Assembly: GCA_046330225.1 (NCBI GenBank) | Contig: JAXLTD010000002.1 | Span: forward strand, 124,001-188,000 | Reading direction: 5' to 3' | DNA from: CANJIV01 sp046330225 | GTDB lineage: Bacteria > Actinomycetota > Thermoleophilia > Solirubrobacterales > Solirubrobacteraceae | DNA length: 64,000 nucleotides | Shown: positions 7,955 to 16,283 of the stretch, piece after piece | Layout of the letters: every line of letters begins with the position of its first letter | Numbering within the stretch: the stretch's first letter is position 1 | Notes under the pieces: model-generated | Seen by the model: only the letters and a program-made list of their open reading frames with translations | Database searches by the model: none | What the model was told of the DNA's origin: nothing | Program-made: the position numbers and the translations under genes

Positions 7955-9229
7955 ATGACCGACGCGCCCGCGGCTGCCGCCGCCGAGCCCGGCCTCGCCC
8001 GCTTCCCGCCCGGGACGGCGCGCGGCGCCGAGGGAGGGCTGCTGATCGGCGGCTGCGACGCCGGCGAGCTCGCGGCCGAGTTCGGCACGCCGCTGCTGGC
8101 CTACGACACCGGCGCGCTGCGGGCGCGCGCCCGCCGGTTCCGGGCGGCACTGGCGTCCGCGCTGCCGGGGCGCGAGGCCGCGGTGGCGTTTGCGTCCAAG
8201 GCGTGCCCCTGCCCGCCTGTCCTTGCCGTCCTGGCTGCCGAGGGGCTGCGCTGCGACGTCGCGTCCGCCGGCGAGGTGGCCATGGCCCGGGCCGGCGGCT
8301 TCGCCGGCCGCGACCTCGTGCTGCACGGGAACGCCAAGCGCAACGCTGACCTGGCCGCGGCCCTCGAGGCCGGCGCCGGCCTGATCGTCATCGACGGTCC
8401 CGACGATGCCGACCGGCTCGAGCGCCTCGGGGCGCGGGCGCAGCCGGTGCTCGTGCGGATCGTGCCGGACGTCGCCGCGGCGACCCATCCGGCGATGCAG
8501 ACCGGCCACCTGGGCACGAAGTTCGGAGTGCCGCTCGCCGCGGCGCCGGCGATGTTCGAGCGCCTGCGGGCCTCGGCCGCCACCGACCTGCAGGGCGTCC
8601 ACGTCCACCTCGGGTCCCAGATCCTCGACCTCTCGACCTTCACCGCGGGCGTCGAGGCCCTCGCCGCGCTCGGCCCCCAGCCGGTGGTCGACGTCGGCGG
8701 CGGGCTCGGGATCGCCTACCGGCGCGGCGACGAAGCGCCGACGCCCGAGGCGTGGGCGGCCGAGCTCGGCGCCGCGATCGCCGATCACGCCCCGGCGGCG
8801 CGGACGGTGATCGCCGAGCCGGGCCGGTCCCTGGTCGGTCCCGCCGCCGTCACGCTCTACCGGGTCGTCACCGTGAAGCGCTACGGCGCGCCGGTCGTTG
8901 CTGTCGACGGCGGCCTGAGCGACAACCTGGAGCCGATCTACGGCGTCGCCTTCGACGCGGTCCACGCCGACCGGCCCGGCGGCCAGGAGCCGTGCCGCCT
9001 CGTCGGCCACCACTGCGAGGAGGGCGACACGCTCGGCCAGGCGATTCCGCTCGACGACCCCCGGCCCGGCGACCTGCTCGCCGTGCCCGTCACCGGCGCC
9101 TACACGTTCACGATGGCCAACAACTACAACGCCACGCCGCGGCCGGCCGTCGTGCTCGCCGAGCGCGGCGAGGCGACGCTGGCCGTGCGGCGCGAGACCC
9201 TGGAGGACCTGGCGGCCCGCTTCGCCTGA
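7955..9229 (+). CDS. lysA: Diaminopimelate decarboxylase (PLP, fold III)
   Basis: 424 residues. The PLP lysine is K82 in VAFASKACP; further signatures are HGNAKRNADLAAALEAG, GVHVHLGSQI, DVGGGLGIAY, IAEPGRSLVGPA, the substrate-side CRLVGHHCEEGDTL and GAYTFTMANNYN. This set matches meso-diaminopimelate decarboxylase, last step of lysine synthesis, rather than arginine or ornithine decarboxylase. ATG at 7955 follows a 53-bp divergent spacer. No other lysine genes are adjacent, so the possibility of a second, specialised homologue cannot be excluded. Confidence 0.86.
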   Translation: MTDAPAAAAAEPGLARFPPGTARGAEGGLLIGGCDAGELAAEFGTPLLAYDTGALRARARRFRAALASALPGREAAVAFASKACPCPPVLAVLAAEGLRCDVASAGEVAMARAGGFAGRDLVLHGNAKRNADLAAALEAGAGLIVIDGPDDADRLERLGARAQPVLVRIVPDVAAATHPAMQTGHLGTKFGVPLAAAPAMFERLRASAATDLQGVHVHLGSQILDLSTFTAGVEALAALGPQPVVDVGGGLGIAYRRGDEAPTPEAWAAELGAAIADHAPAARTVIAEPGRSLVGPAAVTLYRVVTVKRYGAPVVAVDGGLSDNLEPIYGVAFDAVHADRPGGQEPCRLVGHHCEEGDTLGQAIPLDDPRPGDLLAVPVTGAYTFTMANNYNATPRPAVVLAERGEATLAVRRETLEDLAARFA

Positions 9230-9247
9230 GCGGGAGCGGGCCGCGAG

Positions 9248-10009
9248 CTAGCGCCGATACTCGGGGTTCGGGTGGTCCGGGTCCGAGAGGTCCCAGTCGG
9301 TGGCCGCCGTTCCGTGCGCCGGAATGCCGCCGGCGTCCTTGAGCCGGCGCGCGGCGTGCAGGAGGTTCCAGGCCATGAAGACCGTGTTGCGGGTCGTCCA
9401 GGCGTTGCGCTGCCCGCCCGCGTCGCCGTCGAGATACGACGGGCCAGGGCCGGCCTCGCCGTTCCAGTAGGCGTCGGTCTGGGGCGGCACCGTCACGCCG
9501 ATGTGCTGCAGCGCGTAGAGCACCTGCGCGCTCACGTGCTTGCCGCCGTCCTCGTTGCCTGTGGTGATCGCGCCGCCGACCTTGCCGTAGTAGGACCACT
9601 GGCCCTGCTCGTTCGTGTCGCCGGAGTACGCGTAGAGCCGCTCGATGATCTTGCGCGTCTGCGAGCTCTGATCGCCCAGCCAGATCGGGCCGGCGATGAT
9701 GATGATGTCGGCCGGCTCGACGAGCTCGCGGTAGATGGCGGGGAAGTCGTCGGCGTCGTAGCCGTGCTCGCGCATGTCCGGCCAGACGCCCGGCGGGATG
9801 TCGTGATCGACTGTGCGCACCTCGTCGACCTGGACTCCGGCCGTCTCGAGGATGCCCCAGGCGATCGCGAGCAGGCCGTCGGTGTGGCTCGGCTCGGGCG
9901 ACCGCTTGAGGGTTCCGTTGAAGACGACGGCGCGCAGGTCGTCGTAGCTCGCCGGCGCGGTCGCGTTGAGGTGGTCGATGAAGGCTTGGATCGAAGCGGG
10001 GATGGGCAT
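9248..10009 (-). CDS. NADPH-dependent FMN reductase / flavodoxin-like protein
   Basis: 253 residues with a flavodoxin fold: AVVFNGTLKRSPEPSHTDGL supplies the FMN phosphate loop, DIIIIAGPIWLGDQSSQTRK and GGAITTGNEDGGKH the isoalloxazine loops, as in the NAD(P)H-dependent FMN reductase/WrbA superfamily. Probably a cytosolic flavin or quinone reductase. Convergent with lysA, 18 bp apart. Confidence 0.87.
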   Translation of the reverse strand: MPIPASIQAFIDHLNATAPASYDDLRAVVFNGTLKRSPEPSHTDGLLAIAWGILETAGVQVDEVRTVDHDIPPGVWPDMREHGYDADDFPAIYRELVEPADIIIIAGPIWLGDQSSQTRKIIERLYAYSGDTNEQGQWSYYGKVGGAITTGNEDGGKHVSAQVLYALQHIGVTVPPQTDAYWNGEAGPGPSYLDGDAGGQRNAWTTRNTVFMAWNLLHAARRLKDAGGIPAHGTAATDWDLSDPDHPNPEYRR

Positions 10010-10087
10010 GGCCTCTGCGTCCCGCGCCGTGGCCGAGCGTTACGCCTCGGCGCAGCGAGGCTGCTCCGGCGGCGCAGACCCCCTCCC

Positions 10088-10231
10088 GGCCGTCACGGGG
10101 ATCCGCCCTTCGAGGCCGCGGAGGCGATCAATCGCCCCCCCGGCGTCGCCGATGCGCAGGTCGTCGGCGTGCCCGACGGGCGCCACGGAGAGAAGCTGTG
10201 CGCGTGGATCCGGCGGCGCCGCCCAGGTCAA
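10088..10231 (+). pseudogene. Relic of the C-terminal domain of an AMP-forming acyl-CoA ligase
   Basis: The frame at about 10099-10227 reads EAAEAINRPPGVADAQVVGV then PDGRHGEKLCAWIRRR. This is the hinge and lysine-domain stretch of fatty-acyl-CoA ligases (EIE...HPxVxDAxVVGVPDxxxGExxxAWV). Neither the adenylation core nor the catalytic-lysine end is present nearby. It is a leftover in the 276-bp gap between the reductase and the EamA exporter. Confidence 0.6.
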
Positions 10232-10285
10232 TCCTGGCTTGGCCTGGTGGGCGCGGCGCCAGGCGGCCGCTAGGGTCGCGTCACT

Positions 10286-11206
10286 GTGGCCTCGGAATCA
10301 GCAGCCGTGGCGGTTGAGGCGTCGCCCGCCGGCCTCCCCGGCCGCGCCGCGCGCGCGCCGGCCGCCGCCATCGCGTTCGGCCTGCTCGGTGTCGTCGGGT
10401 TCTCGTTCTCGCTCCCGGCGACGCGCCTGGCCGTCGCCGACCTGAACCCGTGGTTCGTGGCCTTCGGCCGCGCCGCCGCCGCCGGCGGCCTCTCCGCCGC
10501 TCTGCTCGTCGCCGTGCGCGCCCCCCGGCCGACCCGGGCTCAGCTTCGGTCCCTGGCGATCGTGGCGCTCGGCGTCGTCGTCGGGTTCCCGATCTTCACC
10601 TCCCTGGCGCTGGAGGACCGCACGAGCGCGCACGGCGCGGTCGTGATCGGCGTGCTGCCCGTGGCGACCGCACTGTGGGCGGTGGCCCGCGGCGGGGAGC
10701 GCCACTCGGCCCGGTTCTGGCTGGCCGCGCTGGCGGGGATGGCTGCGGTCATCGTCTTCGCGGCCACCGCTGGCGCGGGCGGGTTCCAGCTCTCGGACGG
10801 CTACCTCCTCGCTGCCGTGGCGCTCGGCGGGCTCGGCTACGCCGAGGGCGGCCGGCTCGCGCGCGACCTCGGCGGGGCGCGGACGATCTGCTGGGCGCTC
10901 GTCGTCGCGCTGCCGGTCACCGTGCCGGTCACGGCTGCTGCGGCCGCCGGCGGGCTGCACGCGGGCGGCGATGCGTGGTTCGGCTTCGCGTACGTGGCGG
11001 TCGTGTCGATGTGGCTCGGGTTCTTCGCCTGGTACGCGGGGCTGGCCCGCGGCGGCGTGGCGCGGATCGGCCAGATCCAGCTCGCTCAGCCCGTGCTCAC
11101 GCTCGGGTGGGCGGCGCTTCTGCTCGGCGAGGCGGTCTCGGCGGCGACGGTGGCCGCCGCGCTCGTCGTGCTCGCCTGCGTCGTGGCGACGCAACGGGCG
11201 CGGTAG
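10286..11206 (+). CDS. EamA/DMT-superfamily transporter
   Basis: 306 residues from GTG, about ten hydrophobic segments arranged as two EamA repeats, as in RhaT/YdcZ-type metabolite exporters. The first repeat begins AIAFGLLGVVGFSFSLPATRLAV, the second near LSDGYLLAAVALGGLGYAEGG, and the last helix ends TVAAALVVLACVVATQRAR. Substrate unknown; amino acids, sugars and drugs are known family substrates. No operon partner. Confidence 0.86.
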   Translation: MASESAAVAVEASPAGLPGRAARAPAAAIAFGLLGVVGFSFSLPATRLAVADLNPWFVAFGRAAAAGGLSAALLVAVRAPRPTRAQLRSLAIVALGVVVGFPIFTSLALEDRTSAHGAVVIGVLPVATALWAVARGGERHSARFWLAALAGMAAVIVFAATAGAGGFQLSDGYLLAAVALGGLGYAEGGRLARDLGGARTICWALVVALPVTVPVTAAAAAGGLHAGGDAWFGFAYVAVVSMWLGFFAWYAGLARGGVARIGQIQLAQPVLTLGWAALLLGEAVSAATVAAALVVLACVVATQRAR

Positions 11207-11227
11207 GGCCGTGCGGGTGTGGCCCGC

Positions 11228-11764
11228 TCAGCCGCGGCGGCCGTGGCGGCCCTGCCGGCCCGGGGGGCCGGCGCGATGGCTCCGCGCCGCGGGCGCGGCC
11301 GTGCGGGCCGCGGCGAAGACCGCGGCGGTCTCGGGGGCCATCGAATAGTCGGTGCCGCCGTCGTCGCGGGCCGCGGTGGTGATCGGGAACTCGCGGCCGA
11401 GCTTGCGGCACCAGCGCCCGGGCCACGCGAGGATGCCGGCGAGGCCGTGCGCGCCCTTGTCGAGGCCCAGGCGCGCGGCGAGGTCGTTGCCGCCGACGGG
11501 CTCGCCGGGCGTTTCGATGAGCAGGTCGAAGAGCTGGCGGGCCGGCTCCGAGAGCCGTCCGTACAGCCAGGCGGCAGGCTCGGTGTCAGCCTCGGTCCAG
11601 GGCGAGCGGTCCCCGCGCGGGGGCCCGTGCGGCGGGCCGAGGCCGCCGCGCCCGCGGCGCGGCGGCCAGGTGCCGGTGTCGGCGGCGAGGAACTGGGCGA
11701 ACCAGGCGTAGAACTCGGCCACCCGTTCCTCGGGCACGTCGACGGTGATGGTCTTGTCGGCCAT
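11228..11764 (-). CDS. DUF6416-like protein with N-terminal EFYAWF module
   Basis: 178 residues. N-terminus ITVDVPEERVAEFYAWFAQF is paralogous to the next gene upstream. A Gly/Arg/Pro linker follows, then a winged-helix-like C-domain (EPARQLFDLLIETPGEPVGG, NDLAARLGLDKGAHGLAGIL, AWPGRWCRKLGREFP) resembling what is called DUF6416 in actinobacteria; that name is from memory. It is 10 bp downstream of the smaller paralogue and shares its promoter. A DNA-binding role is inferred from the winged-helix look. Confidence 0.75.
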   Translation of the reverse strand: MADKTITVDVPEERVAEFYAWFAQFLAADTGTWPPRRGRGGLGPPHGPPRGDRSPWTEADTEPAAWLYGRLSEPARQLFDLLIETPGEPVGGNDLAARLGLDKGAHGLAGILAWPGRWCRKLGREFPITTAARDDGGTDYSMAPETAAVFAAARTAAPAARSHRAGPPGRQGRHGRRG

Positions 11765-11774
11765 CAGGGGCGTC

Positions 11775-12008
11775 CTACGCCTCGCGGGCCTCGGCGGCCG
11801 GCGGGGCGGACTGCTCGCCGCGAGTGCGGCAGCGGCCGTGTCCGTGGCGGCCGTGCCCGCGCGGTCCGCGCCGGCGGCCCCGGCCGGCCAGGAAGCGGGC
11901 GTAGAAGGCGTAGAACTCGGGGACCCGGTCGGCGGGGACGGAGACGGTGATCTCGCGCTCCTCGGCGGCGGGCGCCTCGGTGGTGGGGGTGCTGTCTTGG
12001 GAAGTCAT
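11775..12008 (-). CDS. Small paralogue with EFYAFY module and His/Arg/Gly-rich tail
   Basis: 77 residues. EREITVSVPADRVPEFYAFY matches the N-terminus of the following gene, but the winged-helix part is replaced by a short tail rich in Arg, Gly and His (GRRRGPRGHGRHGHGRC). The tail could bind metal or nucleic acid; this is speculation from composition. ATG is preceded by AAGGAG at 6-nt spacing. First gene of a two-gene operon with a strong promoter. Confidence 0.75.
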   Translation of the reverse strand: MTSQDSTPTTEAPAAEEREITVSVPADRVPEFYAFYARFLAGRGRRRGPRGHGRHGHGRCRTRGEQSAPPAAEAREA

Positions 12009-12047
12009 GGCATCTCCTTGTGCTGGTTCCCTTGCTTACAAGGTGGA

Positions 12048-12075
12048 AGTATACGGAAGTAAATACTTAAGTCAA
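12048..12075 (-). promoter_or_regulatory. Near-consensus sigma-A promoter for the DUF6416-like pair
   Basis: On the minus strand TTGACT (12070-12075) and TATACT (12048-12053) are separated by 16 nt, in one of the few AT-rich stretches of the window. Transcription would start near 12041, giving a leader of about 30 nt before the ATG at 12008. Confidence 0.72.
12057..12068. promoter_or_regulatory. Palindrome in promoter spacer, likely operator
   Basis: AAGTAAATACTT is an inverted repeat (AAGTA/TACTT, 2-nt centre) lying entirely inside the -35/-10 spacer, and it overlaps a second palindrome ACTTAAGT (12065-12072). A repressor bound here would block RNA polymerase. No regulator gene is adjacent except the pair itself, so autoregulation by the winged-helix product is an inference. 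Confidence 0.5.
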
Positions 12076-12154
12076 GGATCGCTGCGGCCGGCCAGGCCCT
12101 CGCGGTCCGCAGGCCCACAGGCCCCCCGCGCCGCCGTTCCGGCATGATCGGGGC

Positions 12155-12433
12155 ATGGGCTGCTTCCTCCTGATCTTCGCCGCGATCGCCCCGCGGGTCA
12201 CGCTCGTGGCCGTCTGGCTGTTCACGGACCTCGTGACCCGAGCGTTCGAATCGTGGATCCCGCCGCTGCTCGGCCTCGTCCTGCTGCCGTACACCACGGT
12301 CGCGTGGGTGCTCGTCTACCAGCCGGCCCGCGACGGCCCGTCGACCGGCGGGTGGATCGTCGTCGCGCTCGGCCTGCTGCTCGATGTCTCGTCCTGGGCA
12401 CGCAGCGGCCGGTTCCGCCGGTCGCGCGGCTGA
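12155..12433 (+). CDS. 92-residue membrane protein
   Basis: Three hydrophobic segments: GCFLLIFAAIAPRVTLVAVW, WIPPLLGLVLLPYTTVAWVL and WIVVALGLLLDVSSW, with a basic C-terminus. The protein resembles small actinobacterial inner-membrane proteins annotated only as hypothetical. It is divergent from the DUF6416-like operon. Confidence 0.78.
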   Translation: MGCFLLIFAAIAPRVTLVAVWLFTDLVTRAFESWIPPLLGLVLLPYTTVAWVLVYQPARDGPSTGGWIVVALGLLLDVSSWARSGRFRRSRG

Positions 12434-12452
12434 AGGCCCTCAGGCGCGACCG

Positions 12453-13418
12453 CTAGCGAAGCTGCGCCGCCGCCCGCCGCAAAGCCGTTTCGGCATCGGC
12501 CGCCAGCCGGGCGACGAGGTTGCCAGCCGCCGGGAGATCGTCCACGAGACCGGCGGCCATCCCGGCGTAGACCGGCCGCGGGTCCGGCCCGCCCTTCGCG
12601 GGCGCCAGCTCGGCGGCCGCGGTTGCGGGATCTTTGGCGAGCTCCGCCTCCCGGCCGTGCCAGCGGTCGGTGAACTCGCTGCGCAGGGCGCGACCGGGGT
12701 ATTCGGCCGGCCATCCGAGGCCGGCGGCAAGATCGTAGGCGCGCGTGTGCACCGTCTCGCCCGACTCAGCGGCGAGGATTCGCGCCTTGGCGCGGGGGCT
12801 GCCGAGCGCCTCCGCGGTGGCGGCGAACCGGGTGCCAACCCACGCTCCGGCGGCTCCGGCGGCCAGCACGGCAGCGATGCCCGCGCCGGTTCCGATCCCG
12901 CCGGCGCCCACCAGCGGCGTGCCCGCCAGCTCGGCCAGCGGTGCCGCCGCCTGAAGCAGGGGGAGCGTGGCGACGTGGCCGGTGTGCCCGCCGGCCTCGG
13001 TGCCCTGCGCGACGATGACGTCCGCCCCGGCGTCGAGCGCCCGCTGGACCGAGGAGACATCCTGTGCCTGGGCCATGACGACCGCACCGGCGGCCTTCGC
13101 CGTCCCGGCCCAGGGCGCCGGGTCGCCGAAGGACAGTGCAATGGCGTCGGGCCGCTCCGCCACGGCGGCGTCGAGCAGCTCGGGCTCGTCGAGCAGCCGC
13201 CACACGAGCAGCCCGATGCCGAACGGGCCCCCGCCGCGTGCGGTCGCCGCTTCGCGCGCGATCCAGTCCGCCGGGGTCCGGCTGCCGACGCCGAGCATGC
13301 CCAGTCCGCCCGCGGCCGAGACCGCCGCGGCCAGGCGCCCTCCGGCCACGCCGCCCATCGGAGCGCAGACGATCGGGTGGCGGAGCTCGAGCCGCCGGGT
13401 CAGCGCAGTCGTGATCAC
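12453..13418 (-). CDS. Nitronate monooxygenase-family flavoprotein
   Basis: 321 residues, TIM-barrel FMN enzyme. Early PIVCAPMGGVAGGRLAAAVS and central ADVIVAQGTEAGGHTGHV are the FMN-binding signatures of the 2-nitropropane dioxygenase/NMO family, which oxidises alkyl nitronates such as propionate-3-nitronate; enoyl-ACP reductase FabK is a close relative. Follows the hydrolase gene on the same strand with a 36-bp gap. Confidence 0.9.
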   Translation of the reverse strand: MITTALTRRLELRHPIVCAPMGGVAGGRLAAAVSAAGGLGMLGVGSRTPADWIAREAATARGGGPFGIGLLVWRLLDEPELLDAAVAERPDAIALSFGDPAPWAGTAKAAGAVVMAQAQDVSSVQRALDAGADVIVAQGTEAGGHTGHVATLPLLQAAAPLAELAGTPLVGAGGIGTGAGIAAVLAAGAAGAWVGTRFAATAEALGSPRAKARILAAESGETVHTRAYDLAAGLGWPAEYPGRALRSEFTDRWHGREAELAKDPATAAAELAPAKGGPDPRPVYAGMAAGLVDDLPAAGNLVARLAADAETALRRAAAQLR

Positions 13419-13454
13419 GAACGGTGCCTACCCGCCAGAGCGGCCGGGCATGCC

Positions 13455-14276
13455 TCAGTTCGGCGCAGCTGCGGCGTGGAGCGTCACGAGCGACGCAATA
13501 GCGGCTGGCACCTGCGCCATGAAGGCGTGGCCGGCGTCCCGGAAGCGGACCAGCCACGACCCGTCGAGCCCCGCCGCGAGCGTGAGCGCATTCGCCGGCG
13601 GAATGACGGCGTCCGCCGTGCCGCAGGCCACGAGCGCCGGTGCGCGAATCTCGCCGAGGCGGCCGGCCAGTCCGCCAGCTTGCCAGGCGAGGATGGCCTG
13701 GCGCTGGCGGGCCAGCACGCCGGCGTCGAGCCCGGCCCGAGCGTCAGCGACGAGGTCGCCGAACTCGGCATCGATCTGCGCCGCGACCGGAGCGGGGAAG
13801 AGCAGCGCCAGCAGCCTGGCGGCCTGCTCGCGCGGAGGCGGCTCGAGGTCGGTGATCGTCTCCAACACGCCGGGCGGGGAGGGCTCCCCGCCGCCGGTCG
13901 CCGTGCCGAGCAGGGCCAGGCTCGTGACCAGGCCGGGCCGGGCCGCAGCGAGGGCGAGCGCCACGAATCCGCCCATGGACCAGCCCGCGACGGCGGCGGG
14001 ACCGAGGCCGAGCCCGTCGGTCGCCGTGGCGACGTCCGCGGCCAGGTCCTCGATCGTGAATGGTGCGCCGTCGTCGCTGCTGGCTCCCATGCCGCGGTGG
14101 TCGAGCGCGACGACCGTCCAGGACTCGGCCAGCGCGGCCACAAAGGCGGGATCCCAGTCGGCGTGGGTGGCGGCCAGGCCGTTGAGGAGCACGAGGGGCG
14201 GCCCCGCGCCCAGCTGCAGGCCGCCGATGGTCCGCCCGCCGGCCTCCAGCTCGATGGGCGCAGGTGCTGCGCTCAC
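13455..14276 (-). CDS. Alpha/beta hydrolase
   Basis: 273 residues. The nucleophile elbow is GWSMGG, the oxyanion region VLLNGLAATHADWD, the conserved VALDHRGMGAS strand is present, and the final DAGHAFMAQVP gives the catalytic histidine. GTG start overlaps the stop of the acetoacetyl-CoA synthetase by 4 bp (GTGA), so the two are translationally coupled; the hydrolase may act on an ester or lactone in the same pathway. Family members include 3-oxoadipate enol-lactonases and esterases. Confidence 0.88.
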   Translation of the reverse strand: MSAAPAPIELEAGGRTIGGLQLGAGPPLVLLNGLAATHADWDPAFVAALAESWTVVALDHRGMGASSDDGAPFTIEDLAADVATATDGLGLGPAAVAGWSMGGFVALALAAARPGLVTSLALLGTATGGGEPSPPGVLETITDLEPPPREQAARLLALLFPAPVAAQIDAEFGDLVADARAGLDAGVLARQRQAILAWQAGGLAGRLGEIRAPALVACGTADAVIPPANALTLAAGLDGSWLVRFRDAGHAFMAQVPAAIASLVTLHAAAAPN

Positions 14277-16255
14277 GCGGTCCCGGCGGAAAGTTCGGCG
14301 GCGAGATCGACGAACGGGTCCAGCGCGGCGGGATTGGCCAGGCTCTCGCGGCTCGCGGCCTGGTCGGGCGGCGTGCCCATGAGGATCCGCTTGACCGGGA
14401 CCTCGAGCACCTTGCCGGACAGGGTCCGTGGCACCTCGGCGATCTGGCGGATCTCGTTCGGGACGTGCCGGGGTGAGCAGTCGGACCGGATCCGGCGCTT
14501 GATCGCCGCCGCCAGATCGTCGGTGAGCTCAGCCCCCGGGTCCAGGACGACGAACAGGGGCATCCACCCCTCGTCGAAGCCGCTGCGCGGCAGGTCGACC
14601 ACCAGCGCGTCGGCGACCGCGGGCTCGGCGAGGACGGCGCGGTAGATCTCGCTCGTGCCCATGCGCACGCCGCCGCGGTTGATGGTCGAGTCCGAGCGCC
14701 CGTAGATCACGGCGGTGCCGCGGCTGGTGATCTCGATCCAGTCGCCGTGGCGCCACACGCCCGGGTAGATGTCGAAATAGCTGGAGCGGTAGCGCGCGCC
14801 GTCGTCGTCCCCCCAGAAGTACAGCGGCATCGAGGGCATCGGCTCGGTGATGACCAGCTCCCCGACCGCGTCGACGAGCGGCCGGCCCTCCTCGTCCCAG
14901 GCCTCGACCGCGCAGCCCAGCGAGCGCGCCTGCAGCTCCCCGCGGTAGACGGGGAGCGTGGGAACGCCGCCGACGAACGCGGTGCAGACATCGGTGCCGC
15001 CGCTCGTGGAGAAGAGCCAGGTGTCGGACCCGAGCTCGTCGGCCACCCACTGGAAGCCCTCGGGGGAGAGCGGCGATCCGGTGGAGCCGACCGCGGCGAG
15101 CGCCGAGAGGTCCCGCCCAGCGGCGGGCCGCACGCCCGCCTTCAGGCACGAGGCGATGAAGGCGGCGCTCGTGCCGAACGTCGTGATCCCGGCGTCGGCG
15201 GCGAGCTGCCAGAGCGCGCCGAGGTCCGGATGGCCCGGACTGCCGTCGTAGAGGACGATCGAGGCCGGCGTGAGCAGGACGCCGACGAGGAAGTTCCACA
15301 TCATCCAGCCGGTGGTGCTGAACCAGAACACCCGGTCGCCGGCCTGGGCGTCGAGGTGCAGGTGCATCTTCTTGAGCTGCTCGAGGAGGATGCCCCCGTG
15401 GCCCTGGACGATCGGCTTGGGCAGGCCCGTCGTGCCCGAGCTGTAGAGGACCCAGAGCGGGTGGCCGAAGGGCACCGGCTCGAAGGCGAGCTGCGCCCCG
15501 GCGCCGGCGGCCTCGAGCTCGGCCCAGCCGATCGCGTCGCGGAGGCCGCCGAGGTCCGGGTTCGCGTGCAGGTAGGGCAGGACGACGGTGCGCTCGACCG
15601 TCGGCAGCTCGGCCTGGAGTCCGGCCACGATCTCGCGGCGGTCGAAGTCCTTGCCGCCGTAGCGGTAGCCGTCGACGGCGAGCAGGACCGTCGGCTCGAT
15701 CTGGGCGAAGCGGTCGATCACCGACCGCGCGCCGAATTCCGGCGCCGCGCTGGACCAGATCGCGCCGATCGAGGCGCAGGCGAGGAACGCGGCCACGGTT
15801 TCGGGCAGGTTCGGGAGGTAGGCGACCACGCGATCGCCGCGACCGACGCCCTGGGCCCGCAGCCCGGCCGCGATCGCCGCGGTGCGGGCGCCCAGCTGCG
15901 CCCAGGTCCACTCGCCCAGGGGCCGCAGCTCGGAGGCGTGGCGGATCGCCACTGCGCCGCCGTCGCGCCCGCGGAAGATGTGGGCCGCGTAGTTCAGCGC
16001 CGCGCCCGGGAACCACTCGGCGCCGGGCATCGCGCGGTCGCCGAGGGCCGCCGACGGCGGCGCGGCGAAGTCCACCGAGAAGAAGTCGGCGATGCTCTGC
16101 CAGAACGCGTCGAGGTCGCCGACCGACCAGCGCCACAGCTCGTCGTAGGAGGAGGTCGCCACGCCGCGCTCGGCGGCGAGCCAGCGCTGGTAGCGCGTGA
16201 GCGCGGCGTGCTCGATCCGCTCGGGCGAGGGGGTCCAGACGATCGGCGGGGGCAC
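14273..16255 (-). CDS. Acetoacetate-CoA ligase
   Basis: 660 residues, the normal size for acetoacetyl-CoA synthetase. The N-terminus has the family's DLDAFWQSIADFF and PGAEWFPGAALNYAAH; the adenylation P-loop is YSSGTTGLPKPIVQGHGGIL; later STSGGTDVCTAFVGG and GRSDSTINRGGVRMGTSEIY are characteristic; LSGKVLEVPVKRIL carries the acyl-transfer lysine. It activates acetoacetate with ATP and CoA, linking ketone bodies or polyhydroxybutyrate to central metabolism. Coupled to the hydrolase downstream. Confidence 0.95.
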   Translation of the reverse strand: MPPPIVWTPSPERIEHAALTRYQRWLAAERGVATSSYDELWRWSVGDLDAFWQSIADFFSVDFAAPPSAALGDRAMPGAEWFPGAALNYAAHIFRGRDGGAVAIRHASELRPLGEWTWAQLGARTAAIAAGLRAQGVGRGDRVVAYLPNLPETVAAFLACASIGAIWSSAAPEFGARSVIDRFAQIEPTVLLAVDGYRYGGKDFDRREIVAGLQAELPTVERTVVLPYLHANPDLGGLRDAIGWAELEAAGAGAQLAFEPVPFGHPLWVLYSSGTTGLPKPIVQGHGGILLEQLKKMHLHLDAQAGDRVFWFSTTGWMMWNFLVGVLLTPASIVLYDGSPGHPDLGALWQLAADAGITTFGTSAAFIASCLKAGVRPAAGRDLSALAAVGSTGSPLSPEGFQWVADELGSDTWLFSTSGGTDVCTAFVGGVPTLPVYRGELQARSLGCAVEAWDEEGRPLVDAVGELVITEPMPSMPLYFWGDDDGARYRSSYFDIYPGVWRHGDWIEITSRGTAVIYGRSDSTINRGGVRMGTSEIYRAVLAEPAVADALVVDLPRSGFDEGWMPLFVVLDPGAELTDDLAAAIKRRIRSDCSPRHVPNEIRQIAEVPRTLSGKVLEVPVKRILMGTPPDQAASRESLANPAALDPFVDLAAELSAGTA

Positions 16256-16283
16256 GGCGCGGGACGGTACCGCGTCGCCGCGC

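Noticed and set aside
9272..10273. Plus-strand open frame of 333 codons
   Set aside because: Mostly antisense of the FMN reductase gene; only the 10099-10227 segment is meaningful and is reported as a ligase relic.
12240..12256. GTTCGAATC resembling a tRNA T-loop
   Set aside because: It lies inside the 92-residue membrane-protein gene and no acceptor, D or anticodon stems surround it.
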